A DNA stretch of 64,000 nucleotides from positions 62,001 to 126,000 of the forward strand of contig NZ_JACFYZ010000013.1 in assembly GCF_015712065.1 (NCBI RefSeq), written 5' to 3'. This document shows positions 41,172 through 49,861 of the stretch, one piece after another. A program made the translations under genes and the position numbers. Origin of the DNA: Ectopseudomonas chengduensis (GTDB lineage Bacteria > Pseudomonadota > Gammaproteobacteria > Pseudomonadales > Pseudomonadaceae). The first letter of the stretch is position 1; each line of letters begins with the position of its first letter. The notes beneath the pieces are model-generated. The model was not told the DNA's origin. It did no database searches and saw only the letters and a program-made list of their open reading frames with translations.

Positions 41172-43301
41172 GTGGCAGTAGATCGCGCACAGCTAATCGG
41201 TGACGTACGCAGCAACCTTGCAGGTTTGCGCCATGGCAACCTGGGCATTCCGCTGCTGCTGCTGGTCATGCTCGGCATGGTCATGCTGCCGATCCCGCCG
41301 TTTCTGCTCGACACCCTGTTCACCTTCAGCATCGCGCTGTCCATCGTCGTGCTGCTGGTCAGCATCTATGCGTTGCGACCGCTGGATTTCGCCGTATTCC
41401 CCACCATCCTGCTGGCGGCCACGTTGTTGCGTCTGGCTCTGAACGTGGCTTCGACCCGCGTGGTGCTGCTCAACGGCCACGAGGGCCACGGCGCGGCTGG
41501 TCAGGTGATCCAGGCCTTCGGCGAGGTGGTGATCGGCGGTAACTACGTGGTCGGTATCGTGGTGTTCGCCATCCTCATGATCATCAACTTCGTGGTGGTC
41601 ACCAAGGGTGCCGGACGGATTTCCGAAGTGAGCGCGCGCTTCACCCTCGATGCCATGCCTGGCAAGCAGATGGCTATCGACGCCGACCTCAATGCTGGCC
41701 TGATCGATCAGAACGAAGCCAAGAAACGCCGCAGTGAAGTGGCGCAGGAGGCAGATTTCTACGGCTCGATGGACGGTGCCAGCAAGTTCGTCCGCGGCGA
41801 CGCCATCGCCGGCCTGCTGATTCTGTTCATCAACCTCATCGGCGGTATCGCCATCGGCGTGCTGCAGCACGGCCTGCCGTTCGCCGAGGCGGGCAAGGTC
41901 TACACCCTGCTGACCATCGGCGACGGCCTGGTGGCGCAGATTCCCTCCCTGCTGCTGTCCACCGCCGCCGCAGTGATGGTGACCCGTGTTTCCAGCTCCG
42001 AGGACATGGGCGCCCAGGTCAACCGGCAGATGTTCGCTTCGCCGCGGGCGTTGGCGGTGGCGGCGGCGATCATGATTGCCATGGGTCTGGTGCCCGGCAT
42101 GCCGCATTTCTCTTTTATCAGCCTGGGCCTGGTGGCCGCTGGCGCCGCCTACTGGATCGCCAACAAGCAGCGCAAGACCAAGGAAGAGGAGGTCAAGGAG
42201 GTACAGCGCCAACAGGAGCTGCTGCCGGCGCAGAAGGCGCAGGAGGTCAAGGAACTGGGTTGGGACGACGTCACCCCGGTGGACATGGTCGGCCTGGAGG
42301 TTGGCTACCGGCTGATTCCGCTGGTCGATCGCAACCAGGGTGGCCAGCTGCTGGCGCGAATCAAGGGTGTGCGCAAGAAGCTGTCTCAGGAAATGGGCTT
42401 TCTCATGCCCTCGGTGCATATTCGCGACAACCTCGATCTGGCGCCCAACGCCTACCGCTTGACGCTGATGGGCGTCAGCGTGGCCGAGGCCGAGGTGTAT
42501 CCGGATCGCGAACTGGCGATCAACCCCGGCCAGGTGTTCGGCCCGCTCAATGGCATCGCCGCCAAGGATCCGGCGTTCGGTCTGGAGGCCGTGTGGATCG
42601 ACCCCACTCAGCGCGATCAGGCGCAGTCGCTGGGCTATACCGTGGTCGATGCCAGTACCGTGGTCGCCACTCACCTCAATCAGATCCTGCACAAGCATGC
42701 CCACGAGCTGCTGGGGCACGAGGAAGTGCAGCAGCTGATGCAGTTGCTGGCCAAGAGTTCGCCGAAGCTGGCCGAGGAGTTGGTGCCGGGTCTGGTATCG
42801 CTGTCGACCCTGCTCAAGGTGCTGCAGGCGCTGCTGCAGGAGCAGGTGCCGGTGCGCGACATCCGCACCATCGCCGAGGCCATCGCCAACGTCGCGCCGA
42901 AGAGTCAAGATCCCGCCGCGATGGTTGCTGCGGTACGCGTCTCGCTGGCCCGTGCCATCGTGCAGGGCATCGTGGGACTAGAGCCGGAGCTGCCTGTGAT
43001 AACCCTCGAGCCAAGGTTGGAACAGATCTTGCTCAACAGTCTGCAGAAGGCCGGTCAGGGCGGTGAGGATGGCATCCTCCTCGAACCGGGCATGGCTGAG
43101 AAGCTGCAGCGTTCCCTGGTGGAAGCGGCGCAGCGCCAGGAAATGCTCGGCAAGCCGGTGATTCTACTGGTGGCCGGACCGGTCCGGGCGATGTTGTCGC
43201 GCTTCGCGCGGCTGGCGGTACCCAGCATGCACGTGCTGGCCTACCAGGAAATTCCGGACAACAAGCAGGTCACCATAGTCGCTACGGTTGGCCAGAACTG
43301 A
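41172..43301 (+). CDS. flhA: Flagellar export gate protein FlhA
   Basis: FlhA is the large export-gate subunit that docks chaperone-substrate complexes. The 709-residue protein has eight hydrophobic segments in its first half. It contains the conserved loop NFVVVTKGAGRISEVSARFTLDAMPGKQMAIDADLNAGLI and a soluble C-terminal docking domain. The start is GTG 41172, with GGGGTAGGG directly upstream; ATG 41154 lacks a ribosome site. flhF follows after 11 bases. Confidence 0.96.
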   Translation: MAVDRAQLIGDVRSNLAGLRHGNLGIPLLLLVMLGMVMLPIPPFLLDTLFTFSIALSIVVLLVSIYALRPLDFAVFPTILLAATLLRLALNVASTRVVLLNGHEGHGAAGQVIQAFGEVVIGGNYVVGIVVFAILMIINFVVVTKGAGRISEVSARFTLDAMPGKQMAIDADLNAGLIDQNEAKKRRSEVAQEADFYGSMDGASKFVRGDAIAGLLILFINLIGGIAIGVLQHGLPFAEAGKVYTLLTIGDGLVAQIPSLLLSTAAAVMVTRVSSSEDMGAQVNRQMFASPRALAVAAAIMIAMGLVPGMPHFSFISLGLVAAGAAYWIANKQRKTKEEEVKEVQRQQELLPAQKAQEVKELGWDDVTPVDMVGLEVGYRLIPLVDRNQGGQLLARIKGVRKKLSQEMGFLMPSVHIRDNLDLAPNAYRLTLMGVSVAEAEVYPDRELAINPGQVFGPLNGIAAKDPAFGLEAVWIDPTQRDQAQSLGYTVVDASTVVATHLNQILHKHAHELLGHEEVQQLMQLLAKSSPKLAEELVPGLVSLSTLLKVLQALLQEQVPVRDIRTIAEAIANVAPKSQDPAAMVAAVRVSLARAIVQGIVGLEPELPVITLEPRLEQILLNSLQKAGQGGEDGILLEPGMAEKLQRSLVEAAQRQEMLGKPVILLVAGPVRAMLSRFARLAVPSMHVLAYQEIPDNKQVTIVATVGQN

Positions 43302-43312
43302 GGTAAAGGGTC

Positions 43313-44623
43313 ATGCAGGTCAAACGCTTCTTCGCCGCCGATATGCGGACCGCCATGAAACTGGTGCGTGATGAATTGGGCGCCGATGCCTCGATCATCG
43401 GCAATCGCCGGGTTGCCGGTGGTGTCGAGCTGACCGCTGCGCTGGATTATCAGGCGCCGGCGCCGGTGCGCCCGAACCCGGCGCTGGAAGCCGAGCTGCG
43501 CAAGACCCAGGCGCGCATCGCCAGCGCCCAGGCGGAGCTGACCACGCGTGCCGAGCAGGATGCCGGCAAGGACCGTCAATTGTTCGCCAATGAATCGCTG
43601 CTGGCACCCGAGCTACCCGCGACCCTGGTCAAGCCGCAGCGCCCGGTCGAGGCCCCTGTACCTGCTACGCCTACGGTCGACCCGCGCGCACTGGAAGCCA
43701 TGCGCTTCGAGCTGCACGGCTTGCGTGAGCTGATCGAAGTACAACTGGGTTCCATCGCCTGGGGGCAACTGCAGAACCGTCGCCCGCAGCAGGCCAATCT
43801 GTGGCGCCGCCTGCAGCGTATGGGGCTGTCTGCCGAGCTATCGCAGGCGCTGCTGAGCAAGGTAGCCGGTGTGGCCGAGCCGCGTCAGGCCTGGCGTATG
43901 TTGCTGGCGCATCTGGCTCACGCGATCACTACGCCCAAGGTCGAACCGCTGGAAGAGGGTGGTGTGATCGCGCTGGTCGGTCCGGCCGGCATGGGCAAGA
44001 CCACCACCCTGGCCAAGCTGGCTGCGCGTTATGTGCTTAAGTACGGCTCGCAACAGGTCGCTCTGGTGAGCATGGACAGCTTCCGTATTGGCGCGCAGGA
44101 ACAGCTCAAGACCCTGGGGCGCATCCTCGGTGTGTCGGTGACTCAGATCGACCCCGGTCAGTCTCTGCTGCAGGCTCTGGCGCCGCTGGCCAAGAAACGC
44201 GTGGTGTTGGTCGATACCGCTGGCCTGCCAGGCAACGATCCGGCGCTGCGTCTGCAGTTGGAGAGCCTGGCCTCGGCACGCATCAAGGCGAAGAATTATC
44301 TGGTACTGGCCGCAACAAGTCAGAGCCAAGTGCTCAAGGCGGCCTACCATAGTTACAAGCGTTGTGGCCTTTCAGGCTGCATACTGACGAAACTGGACGA
44401 AGCTGCGAGTCTGGGTGAGGTTTTAGGTCTGGCTATAGGCCAGCAACTGCCGGTAGCCTATGTGACGGACGGGCCGCGGATTCCGGACGATCTGCACGTG
44501 CCGCGTAGCCATCAGCTGGTCAGCCGGGCCGTAGGGCTGCAGGCTGCCGAGGAGCCGAGTGAGGACGCCATGGCGCAGATGTTCGCCGGCCTCTATCACA
44601 ATCCGGCCAAGCGAGCCGGTTGA
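43313..44623 (+). CDS. flhF: Flagellar biosynthesis GTPase FlhF
   Basis: FlhF, an SRP-type GTPase, marks the cell pole for flagellum assembly. The 436-residue protein has a basic N-terminal B domain (MQVKRFFAADMRTAMKLVRDELGADASIIGNRRV) and a helical N domain. The G domain has the P-loop GPAGMGKTTTLAKLAARY, VDTAGLPGND and TKLDEAASLG. It precedes fleN, its partner in controlling polar flagellar number. Confidence 0.97.
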   Translation: MQVKRFFAADMRTAMKLVRDELGADASIIGNRRVAGGVELTAALDYQAPAPVRPNPALEAELRKTQARIASAQAELTTRAEQDAGKDRQLFANESLLAPELPATLVKPQRPVEAPVPATPTVDPRALEAMRFELHGLRELIEVQLGSIAWGQLQNRRPQQANLWRRLQRMGLSAELSQALLSKVAGVAEPRQAWRMLLAHLAHAITTPKVEPLEEGGVIALVGPAGMGKTTTLAKLAARYVLKYGSQQVALVSMDSFRIGAQEQLKTLGRILGVSVTQIDPGQSLLQALAPLAKKRVVLVDTAGLPGNDPALRLQLESLASARIKAKNYLVLAATSQSQVLKAAYHSYKRCGLSGCILTKLDEAASLGEVLGLAIGQQLPVAYVTDGPRIPDDLHVPRSHQLVSRAVGLQAAEEPSEDAMAQMFAGLYHNPAKRAG

Positions 44624-44737
44624 AGCAGCGAGAATGTTGCACCCTCTCGCCATGTGGTGCGGGAGTGAACGGCCTCAACAGGTGCTTTCCAACGACCTGT
44701 AGGGCCAAGTCGAAGTTAGACAAGGTGTAGAAAGAAC

Positions 44738-45568
44738 ATGGGTATGCATCCCGTACAGGTGATTGCGGTGACTGGCGGCAAGGGTGGCGTCGGCAAAACC
44801 AATGTGTCGGTCAATCTGTCCATGGCCCTGGCCGATCTCGGCCGTCGGGTCATGCTGATGGACGCCGACCTTGGCTTGGCCAACGTCGACGTTCTGTTGG
44901 GCCTGACGCCCAAGCGCACCCTGGCCGATGTCATCGCGGGTGAATGCGATCTGCGTGACGTCCTGCTGCAGGGGCCGGGCGGCGTGCGCATCGTGCCGGC
45001 AGCATCCGGTACGCAGAGCATGGTCAGCCTCACGCCGATGCAGCACGCCGGGTTGATCCAGGCGTTCAGTGACATCAGCGAAAATCTTGACGTGCTGGTG
45101 ATCGACACCGCTGCCGGTATCGGTGATGCAGTGGTCAGTTTCGTGCGTGCGGCGCAGGAGATCCTTGTGGTGGTCTGCGATGAGCCCACCTCGATTACCG
45201 ATGCCTACGCGCTGATCAAACTGCTCAATCGCGATCACGGCATCAGCCGCTTCCGCGTACTGGCCAATATGGCCCACAGCCCGCAGGAAGGACGAAATCT
45301 CTTTGCTAAGCTGACCAAGGTGACGGATCGTTTCCTCGATGTCGCCCTGCAGTATGTCGGTGCCGTGCCCTACGATGAGTGTGTGCGCAAGGCCGTGCAG
45401 AAGCAGCGCGCCGTCTATGAAGCCTTCCCTCGATCCAAGTGCGCCCTGGCGTTCAAGGCGATAGCTCAGAAGGTAGATACCTGGCCGTTACCGGCCAATC
45501 CCCGTGGTCATCTGGAGTTTTTCGTCGAGCGTCTGGTGCAACAACCGACCGCAGACTCGGCCGTATGA
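44738..45568 (+). CDS. fleN: Flagellar number regulator FleN
   Basis: FleN (FlhG) is a MinD/ParA-type ATPase that binds FleQ and keeps the cell monoflagellate. The 276-residue protein has the deviant Walker A motif TGGKGGVGKTNVSVNLS (about 12-28), DADLGLANVDVLLGL and VIDTAAGIGDAVVSF. The 114-base gap before it shows no clear promoter. It overlaps fliA by four bases (ATGA), so FliA output is coupled to FleN. Confidence 0.97.
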   Translation: MGMHPVQVIAVTGGKGGVGKTNVSVNLSMALADLGRRVMLMDADLGLANVDVLLGLTPKRTLADVIAGECDLRDVLLQGPGGVRIVPAASGTQSMVSLTPMQHAGLIQAFSDISENLDVLVIDTAAGIGDAVVSFVRAAQEILVVVCDEPTSITDAYALIKLLNRDHGISRFRVLANMAHSPQEGRNLFAKLTKVTDRFLDVALQYVGAVPYDECVRKAVQKQRAVYEAFPRSKCALAFKAIAQKVDTWPLPANPRGHLEFFVERLVQQPTADSAV

Positions 45569-46311
45569 CAGCAGCCTCTGGACTTCGTATGTACAACAAG
45601 GCTCAGGCGCAGGACTCCCAGCACCAGCTGATCGAGCGCTATGCGCCGCTGGTCAAGCGCATCGCCTACCACCTGCTGGCTCGTCTGCCGGCCAGCGTGC
45701 AGGTCGATGATCTTATCCAGGCCGGCATGATCGGCCTGCTCGAAGCCTCGCGCAAATACGACTCCAGCAAGGGTGCCAGTTTCGAGACCTTCGCCGGTAT
45801 CCGTATTCGCGGCTCCATGCTCGACGAGGTGCGCAAGGGTGATTGGGCGCCGCGTTCGGTGCACCGCAACAGCCGGATGGTCAGCGATGCCATTCGTGTC
45901 GTTGAGGCAAGAACCGGACGGGACGCTAAAGATCACGAGGTTGCGGCCGAACTCCAATTGAGTCTGGAGGATTACTACGGCATTCTTGGCGACACTTTGG
46001 GCAGCCGCCTGTTCAGTTTCGACGACCTGTTGCAGGACGGCGAGCATGGCGGGTTGCACGAAGACGCCGGACACACTCACCTCGAACCTTCGCGGGACCT
46101 CGAAGACGAACGCTTCCAGGCGGCCTTGGCCGATGCCATCGCCGGTTTGCCGGAGCGCGAACGTCTGGTGCTGGCGCTGTATTACGATGAAGAACTGAAC
46201 TTGAAGGAAATCGGTGAAGTGCTGGGGGTTAGCGAGTCACGTGTTAGCCAGTTGCACAGCCAGTGCGCGGCGCGTTTGCGCTCGCGGCTGAGTGAATGGC
46301 GCGCTGGCTGA
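45565..46311 (+). CDS. fliA: RNA polymerase sigma factor FliA (sigma-28)
   Basis: FliA directs RNA polymerase to late flagellar promoters such as that of fliC (16194-16220). The 248-residue protein has sigma region 2 (LVKRIAYHLLARLPASVQVDDLIQAGMIGLLEASRKYDSSKGASFETFAGIRIRGSMLDEVR). Region 4 is LPERERLVLALYYDEELNLKEIGEVLGVSESRVSQLHSQC. ATG 45565 overlaps the fleN stop; ATG 45589 is a possible internal start. Its anti-sigma factor FlgM is not in the window, but an HsbA-like partner is at 31680-31985. Confidence 0.97.
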   Translation: MTAASGLRMYNKAQAQDSQHQLIERYAPLVKRIAYHLLARLPASVQVDDLIQAGMIGLLEASRKYDSSKGASFETFAGIRIRGSMLDEVRKGDWAPRSVHRNSRMVSDAIRVVEARTGRDAKDHEVAAELQLSLEDYYGILGDTLGSRLFSFDDLLQDGEHGGLHEDAGHTHLEPSRDLEDERFQAALADAIAGLPERERLVLALYYDEELNLKEIGEVLGVSESRVSQLHSQCAARLRSRLSEWRAG

Positions 46312-46398
46312 ACGCGGCGTACTCGCAGGCGCAAACGGTTTCACGATTAAAGGGCGTAGTTGCAAGCGCAATACGTTTGGGACTGTACGGAGGTCGAC

Positions 46399-46785
46399 TT
46401 GGACAAGAACATGAAAATCCTCATCGTTGACGATTTCTCGACGATGCGACGGATCATCAAGAACCTCTTGCGGGATTTGGGTTTCACCAACACCGCGGAA
46501 GCCGATGACGGCACCTCGGCGCTGCCGATGCTGCAAAGCGGCAGCTTCGACTTTCTGGTGACCGACTGGAACATGCCCGGCATGACCGGCATCGACCTGC
46601 TGCGCGCCGTACGTGCCGACGAGCGCCTCAAGCACCTGCCGGTGCTGATGGTGACCGCTGAAGCCAAGCGCGATCAGATCATCGAGGCGGCCCAGGCCGG
46701 TGTGAATGGCTACGTGGTCAAACCCTTCACCGCTCAGGTGTTGAAGGAAAAGATCGAGAAGATCTTCGAGCGGGTCAACGGCTGA
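46399..46785 (+). CDS. cheY: Chemotaxis response regulator CheY
   Basis: CheY, phosphorylated by CheA, binds FliM and changes rotation. The receiver domain is complete: LIVDDFSTMRRIIKNLLRDLGF, phosphoacceptor Asp in LVTDWNMPGMTG, and Lys in YVVKPFTAQ. A TTG start at 46399 sits five bases after GGAGG and gives MDKNMKILIVDD, which aligns with E. coli MADKELKFLVVDD; ATG 46411 lies 17 bases from that site. It begins the che block, 87 bases after fliA. Confidence 0.95.
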   Translation: MDKNMKILIVDDFSTMRRIIKNLLRDLGFTNTAEADDGTSALPMLQSGSFDFLVTDWNMPGMTGIDLLRAVRADERLKHLPVLMVTAEAKRDQIIEAAQAGVNGYVVKPFTAQVLKEKIEKIFERVNG

Positions 46786-46804
46786 TGTCAGCCGCGAGGG
46801 TGCT

Positions 46805-47593
46805 ATGGAACACGATGACTCCACGCTGGGTGACCTCGAGTCGACCCTGAAAAACAATGCCCGCGATCTGGTCGATAGCCTTGAGCAAGGTAATTTCGGC
46901 GCCGCGGTGCAACTGATCAACGAGCTGAACAAGGTCCGCGATCGCGGGCTGTATCACGAGGTCGGCAAACTGACCCGTGAACTGCACAACGCCATCGTCA
47001 ATTTCCAAATCGACCCGCGCATGCCGCATGCCCAGGAGCTGTCGCAGATCGCCGACGCGACCGAGCGCCTGAACTACGTCGTGACCATGACCGAGAAGGC
47101 CGCCAACCGGACCATGGATCTGGTCGAGCAGAGTGCGCCGCTGGTCAACGACCTCAGTGACGAAGCGCAGAGCCTCAGCGCTGAGTGGGGCCGCTTCATG
47201 CGCCGCGAAATCGGTGCCGACGGCTTCCGCGAGCTGGCCAAGCGTGTCGAGCTGTTCCTCGCCCGCAGTGAACGAGATGGCGCCAAGCTCTCCGGCCACC
47301 TCAACGACATTCTGTTGGCTCAGGACTATCAGGACCTTACCGGCCAGGTGATCAAGCGTGTCACCCAGCTGGTGACCGAAGTGGAAAGCAACCTGCTCAA
47401 GCTGATGCTCATGGCCAGCCAGGTCGACCGTTTTGCCGGTATTCAGCACGACCACGCAGCGCTGCGTACCGAACAGGAAAAATCAAAAGAGCCATCGCGG
47501 GGTGAAGGTCCGCAGATTCATGCCGATAAGCGTGATGACGTCGCCTCCAGCCAAGACGATGTCGACGACCTGCTGTCCAGCCTAGGGTTCTAA
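46805..47593 (+). CDS. cheZ: CheY-phosphate phosphatase CheZ
   Basis: CheZ removes phosphate from CheY and ends the signal. The 262-residue, mostly helical protein has the family's central LLAQDYQDLTGQVIKRVTQLV, which carries the catalytic Gln, a long four-helix hairpin, and a C-terminal CheY-binding tail (QDDVDDLLSSLGF). It follows cheY by 19 bases and precedes cheA by 12. Confidence 0.96.
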   Translation: MEHDDSTLGDLESTLKNNARDLVDSLEQGNFGAAVQLINELNKVRDRGLYHEVGKLTRELHNAIVNFQIDPRMPHAQELSQIADATERLNYVVTMTEKAANRTMDLVEQSAPLVNDLSDEAQSLSAEWGRFMRREIGADGFRELAKRVELFLARSERDGAKLSGHLNDILLAQDYQDLTGQVIKRVTQLVTEVESNLLKLMLMASQVDRFAGIQHDHAALRTEQEKSKEPSRGEGPQIHADKRDDVASSQDDVDDLLSSLGF

Positions 47594-47605
47594 GGAGCAC
47601 ACAAT

Positions 47606-49816
47606 ATGAGCTTCGGCGCCGATGAAGAGATCCTCCAGGATTTCCTGGTAGAGGCCGGCGAGATTCTCGAACAGTTGTCCGAACAGTTAGTCGAGCTGGA
47701 AAGCCGACCGGACGACATGAACCTGCTCAACGCCATCTTCCGCGGTTTCCATACCGTCAAGGGCGGAGCGGGTTTCCTCCAGCTCAACGAGTTGGTGGAG
47801 TGCTGCCATATCGCCGAAAACGTCTTCGACATCCTGCGCAAGGGTGAGCGTCGCGTCGATTCGGAGCTGATGGATGTGGTGCTCGAGGCTCTTGATGCAG
47901 TAAATGGCATGTTCGGCGAGGTGCGTGAGCGCCGCGAGCCGACGCCCGCGTCGCCTGAGCTTCTGGCGGCATTGTCACGCCTGGCCGAACCGGGCGGCGC
48001 CGAAGCGGCTCCTGCGCCGGTGCAGCAGGCCGAGCCGGAACCCGTGCCGGTGTCTGAGCCAGCTACGCCGTCCGCTGCCGCGGGCGACATCACCGACAGC
48101 GAATTCGAGCAACTGCTCGATGCCCTGGGTGACGCGCCGGCTGCTGCCCCGAGTGCACAGACCAGTGCCAGCGATGAGATCACCGATGACGAGTTCGAGT
48201 CGCTGCTCGATCAGTTGCACGGCAAAGGGCAGTTCGCCGGTACGGTCGAAACGCCTGCCGCTGCGGTAGTTGCTTCTGCGCCTGCTGGCGCAGCGGCAGG
48301 TGATGAGATCACCGACGACGAATTCGAAGCGCTGCTCGATCAGCTGCATGGCAAAGGTCAGTTCTCGGCCACCGCCGAAGCCGCTGCTCCGGTTGCAGCC
48401 GTTGCTGCAGCGCCCACTCCGGCCGGTGATGAGATCACCGACGACGAGTTCGAGTCGCTGCTCGATCAATTGCACGGCAAAGGCAAATTCGTGCCGCCCG
48501 CTGAGCCGGCGCCCGCCGCGGCCAAACCTGCAGCAGTGCCCAAGGCCGCCGCACCTGCCAAGCCCGCAGCAGCCAAGCCTGAGCCTGCTGCCGCTCGTGC
48601 TTCTGCCGCGCCCGCGCCGGCTGCTGACAAGGCGCCGGCCGCGAGCGAAGCGGAAACCACCGTACGGGTCGACACCGCGCGCCTCGACGAGATCATGAAC
48701 ATGGTCGGCGAACTGGTGCTGGTGCGTAACCGTCTGGTGCGCCTGGGGCTCAACAGCGGCGACGAGGCGATGTCCAAGGCGGTGTCGAACCTCGACGTGG
48801 TCACGGCGGATCTGCAGACCTCGGTGATGAAGACCCGCATGCAGCCGATCAAGAAGGTCTTCGGCCGCTTCCCGCGCCTGGTGCGCGATCTGGCGCGCAA
48901 CCTGAAGAAGGAAATCAACCTCGAGTTGGTGGGCGAGGAAACCGACCTCGACAAGAACCTGGTCGAGGCCTTGGCTGACCCGCTGGTGCACTTGGTGCGC
49001 AACGCCGTCGACCATGGCGTGGAAACCCCGGAAGAACGCGAGAAGAGCGGCAAGGCTCGCGCTGGGCGCGTGGTGCTGTCCGCCGAGCAGGAAGGCGATC
49101 ACATCCTGTTGTCGATCACCGATGACGGCAAGGGTATGGACGCCGACGTGCTGCGTGCCAAGGCCGTGGAGAAGGGCCTGCTGGACAAGGACGCGGCCGA
49201 TCGTCTCAACGAGTTCGAATGCTACAACCTGATCTTCGCCCCGGGCTTCTCGACCAAGACCGAGATCTCCGACGTCTCCGGTCGTGGTGTCGGCATGGAC
49301 GTGGTGAAGACCAAGATTTCCCAGCTCAATGGCACGGTCAACGTGTTCTCGCAGAAGGGGCAGGGCTCGAAGATCATCATCAAGGTGCCACTGACCCTGG
49401 CGATCATGCCGACGCTGATGGTGATGCTGGAGAATCAGGCCTTCGCCTTTCCGCTGGTCAACGTCAACGAGATCTTCCATCTCGACCTGTCGCGCACCAA
49501 CGTGGTCGACGGTCAGGAAGTGGTGATCGTGCGCGACAAGGCGCTGCCACTGTTCTATCTCAAGCGCTGGCTGGTACCGCAGGCCTTCCATGAAGGTCAG
49601 CGCGAAGGCCATGTGGTGATTCTCACCGTTGGCAGTCAGCGCATCGGCTTTGTCGTCGATCAACTGGTCGGGCAGGAAGAAGTGGTAATCAAGCCACTGG
49701 GCAAGATGCTGCAAGGCACGCCCGGAATGTCCGGCGCCACGATCACGGGTGACGGACGCATCGCGTTGATTCTCGACGTACCGAGCATGCTCAAGCGCTA
49801 CGCTCGACGTTTCTGA
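47606..49816 (+). CDS. cheA: Chemotaxis histidine kinase CheA
   Basis: CheA senses receptor state and phosphorylates CheY and CheB. The 736-residue protein has the HPt domain with His49 in GFHTVKGGAGFL, then dimerisation, ATPase (LVHLVRNAVDHGVETPEER, DDGKGMD, GRGVGMDVV) and CheW-like domains. The linker between HPt and dimerisation is unusual: an acidic motif, [DE]ITD[DS]EFE[QSA]LLD, occurs four times at about residues 161, 190, 233 and 275, joined by Ala/Pro stretches. The last three copies extend to LHGKG[QK]F. A cheB gene follows after a hairpin. Confidence 0.98.
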   Translation: MSFGADEEILQDFLVEAGEILEQLSEQLVELESRPDDMNLLNAIFRGFHTVKGGAGFLQLNELVECCHIAENVFDILRKGERRVDSELMDVVLEALDAVNGMFGEVRERREPTPASPELLAALSRLAEPGGAEAAPAPVQQAEPEPVPVSEPATPSAAAGDITDSEFEQLLDALGDAPAAAPSAQTSASDEITDDEFESLLDQLHGKGQFAGTVETPAAAVVASAPAGAAAGDEITDDEFEALLDQLHGKGQFSATAEAAAPVAAVAAAPTPAGDEITDDEFESLLDQLHGKGKFVPPAEPAPAAAKPAAVPKAAAPAKPAAAKPEPAAARASAAPAPAADKAPAASEAETTVRVDTARLDEIMNMVGELVLVRNRLVRLGLNSGDEAMSKAVSNLDVVTADLQTSVMKTRMQPIKKVFGRFPRLVRDLARNLKKEINLELVGEETDLDKNLVEALADPLVHLVRNAVDHGVETPEEREKSGKARAGRVVLSAEQEGDHILLSITDDGKGMDADVLRAKAVEKGLLDKDAADRLNEFECYNLIFAPGFSTKTEISDVSGRGVGMDVVKTKISQLNGTVNVFSQKGQGSKIIIKVPLTLAIMPTLMVMLENQAFAFPLVNVNEIFHLDLSRTNVVDGQEVVIVRDKALPLFYLKRWLVPQAFHEGQREGHVVILTVGSQRIGFVVDQLVGQEEVVIKPLGKMLQGTPGMSGATITGDGRIALILDVPSMLKRYARRF

Positions 49817-49823
49817 TGTTTCG

Positions 49824-49848
49824 CGGCGTGGACCCGAGGTCCACGCCG
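49824..49848 (+). other. Intercistronic hairpin between cheA and cheB
   Basis: CGGCGTGGACC (49824-49834) and GGTCCACGCCG (49838-49848) pair perfectly over 11 bases around a three-base loop. No T tract follows; TAGGAG, the cheB ribosome site, begins two bases later. It may slow RNA decay or tune cheB translation rather than end transcription. Confidence 0.65.
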
Positions 49849-49861
49849 TCTAGGAGTGTGT

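Noticed and set aside
41193..42908. 571-codon minus-strand open frame opposite flhA
   Set aside because: Shadow of the high-GC flhA gene; no domain.
46353..46380. Possible sigma-28 promoter before cheY (TAAA-N15)
   Set aside because: The -10 region CGCAATAC matches GCCGATAA at only four of eight positions.
47975..49714. 579-codon minus-strand open frame opposite cheA
   Set aside because: Shadow frame caused by codon bias of cheA; no domain or start signal.
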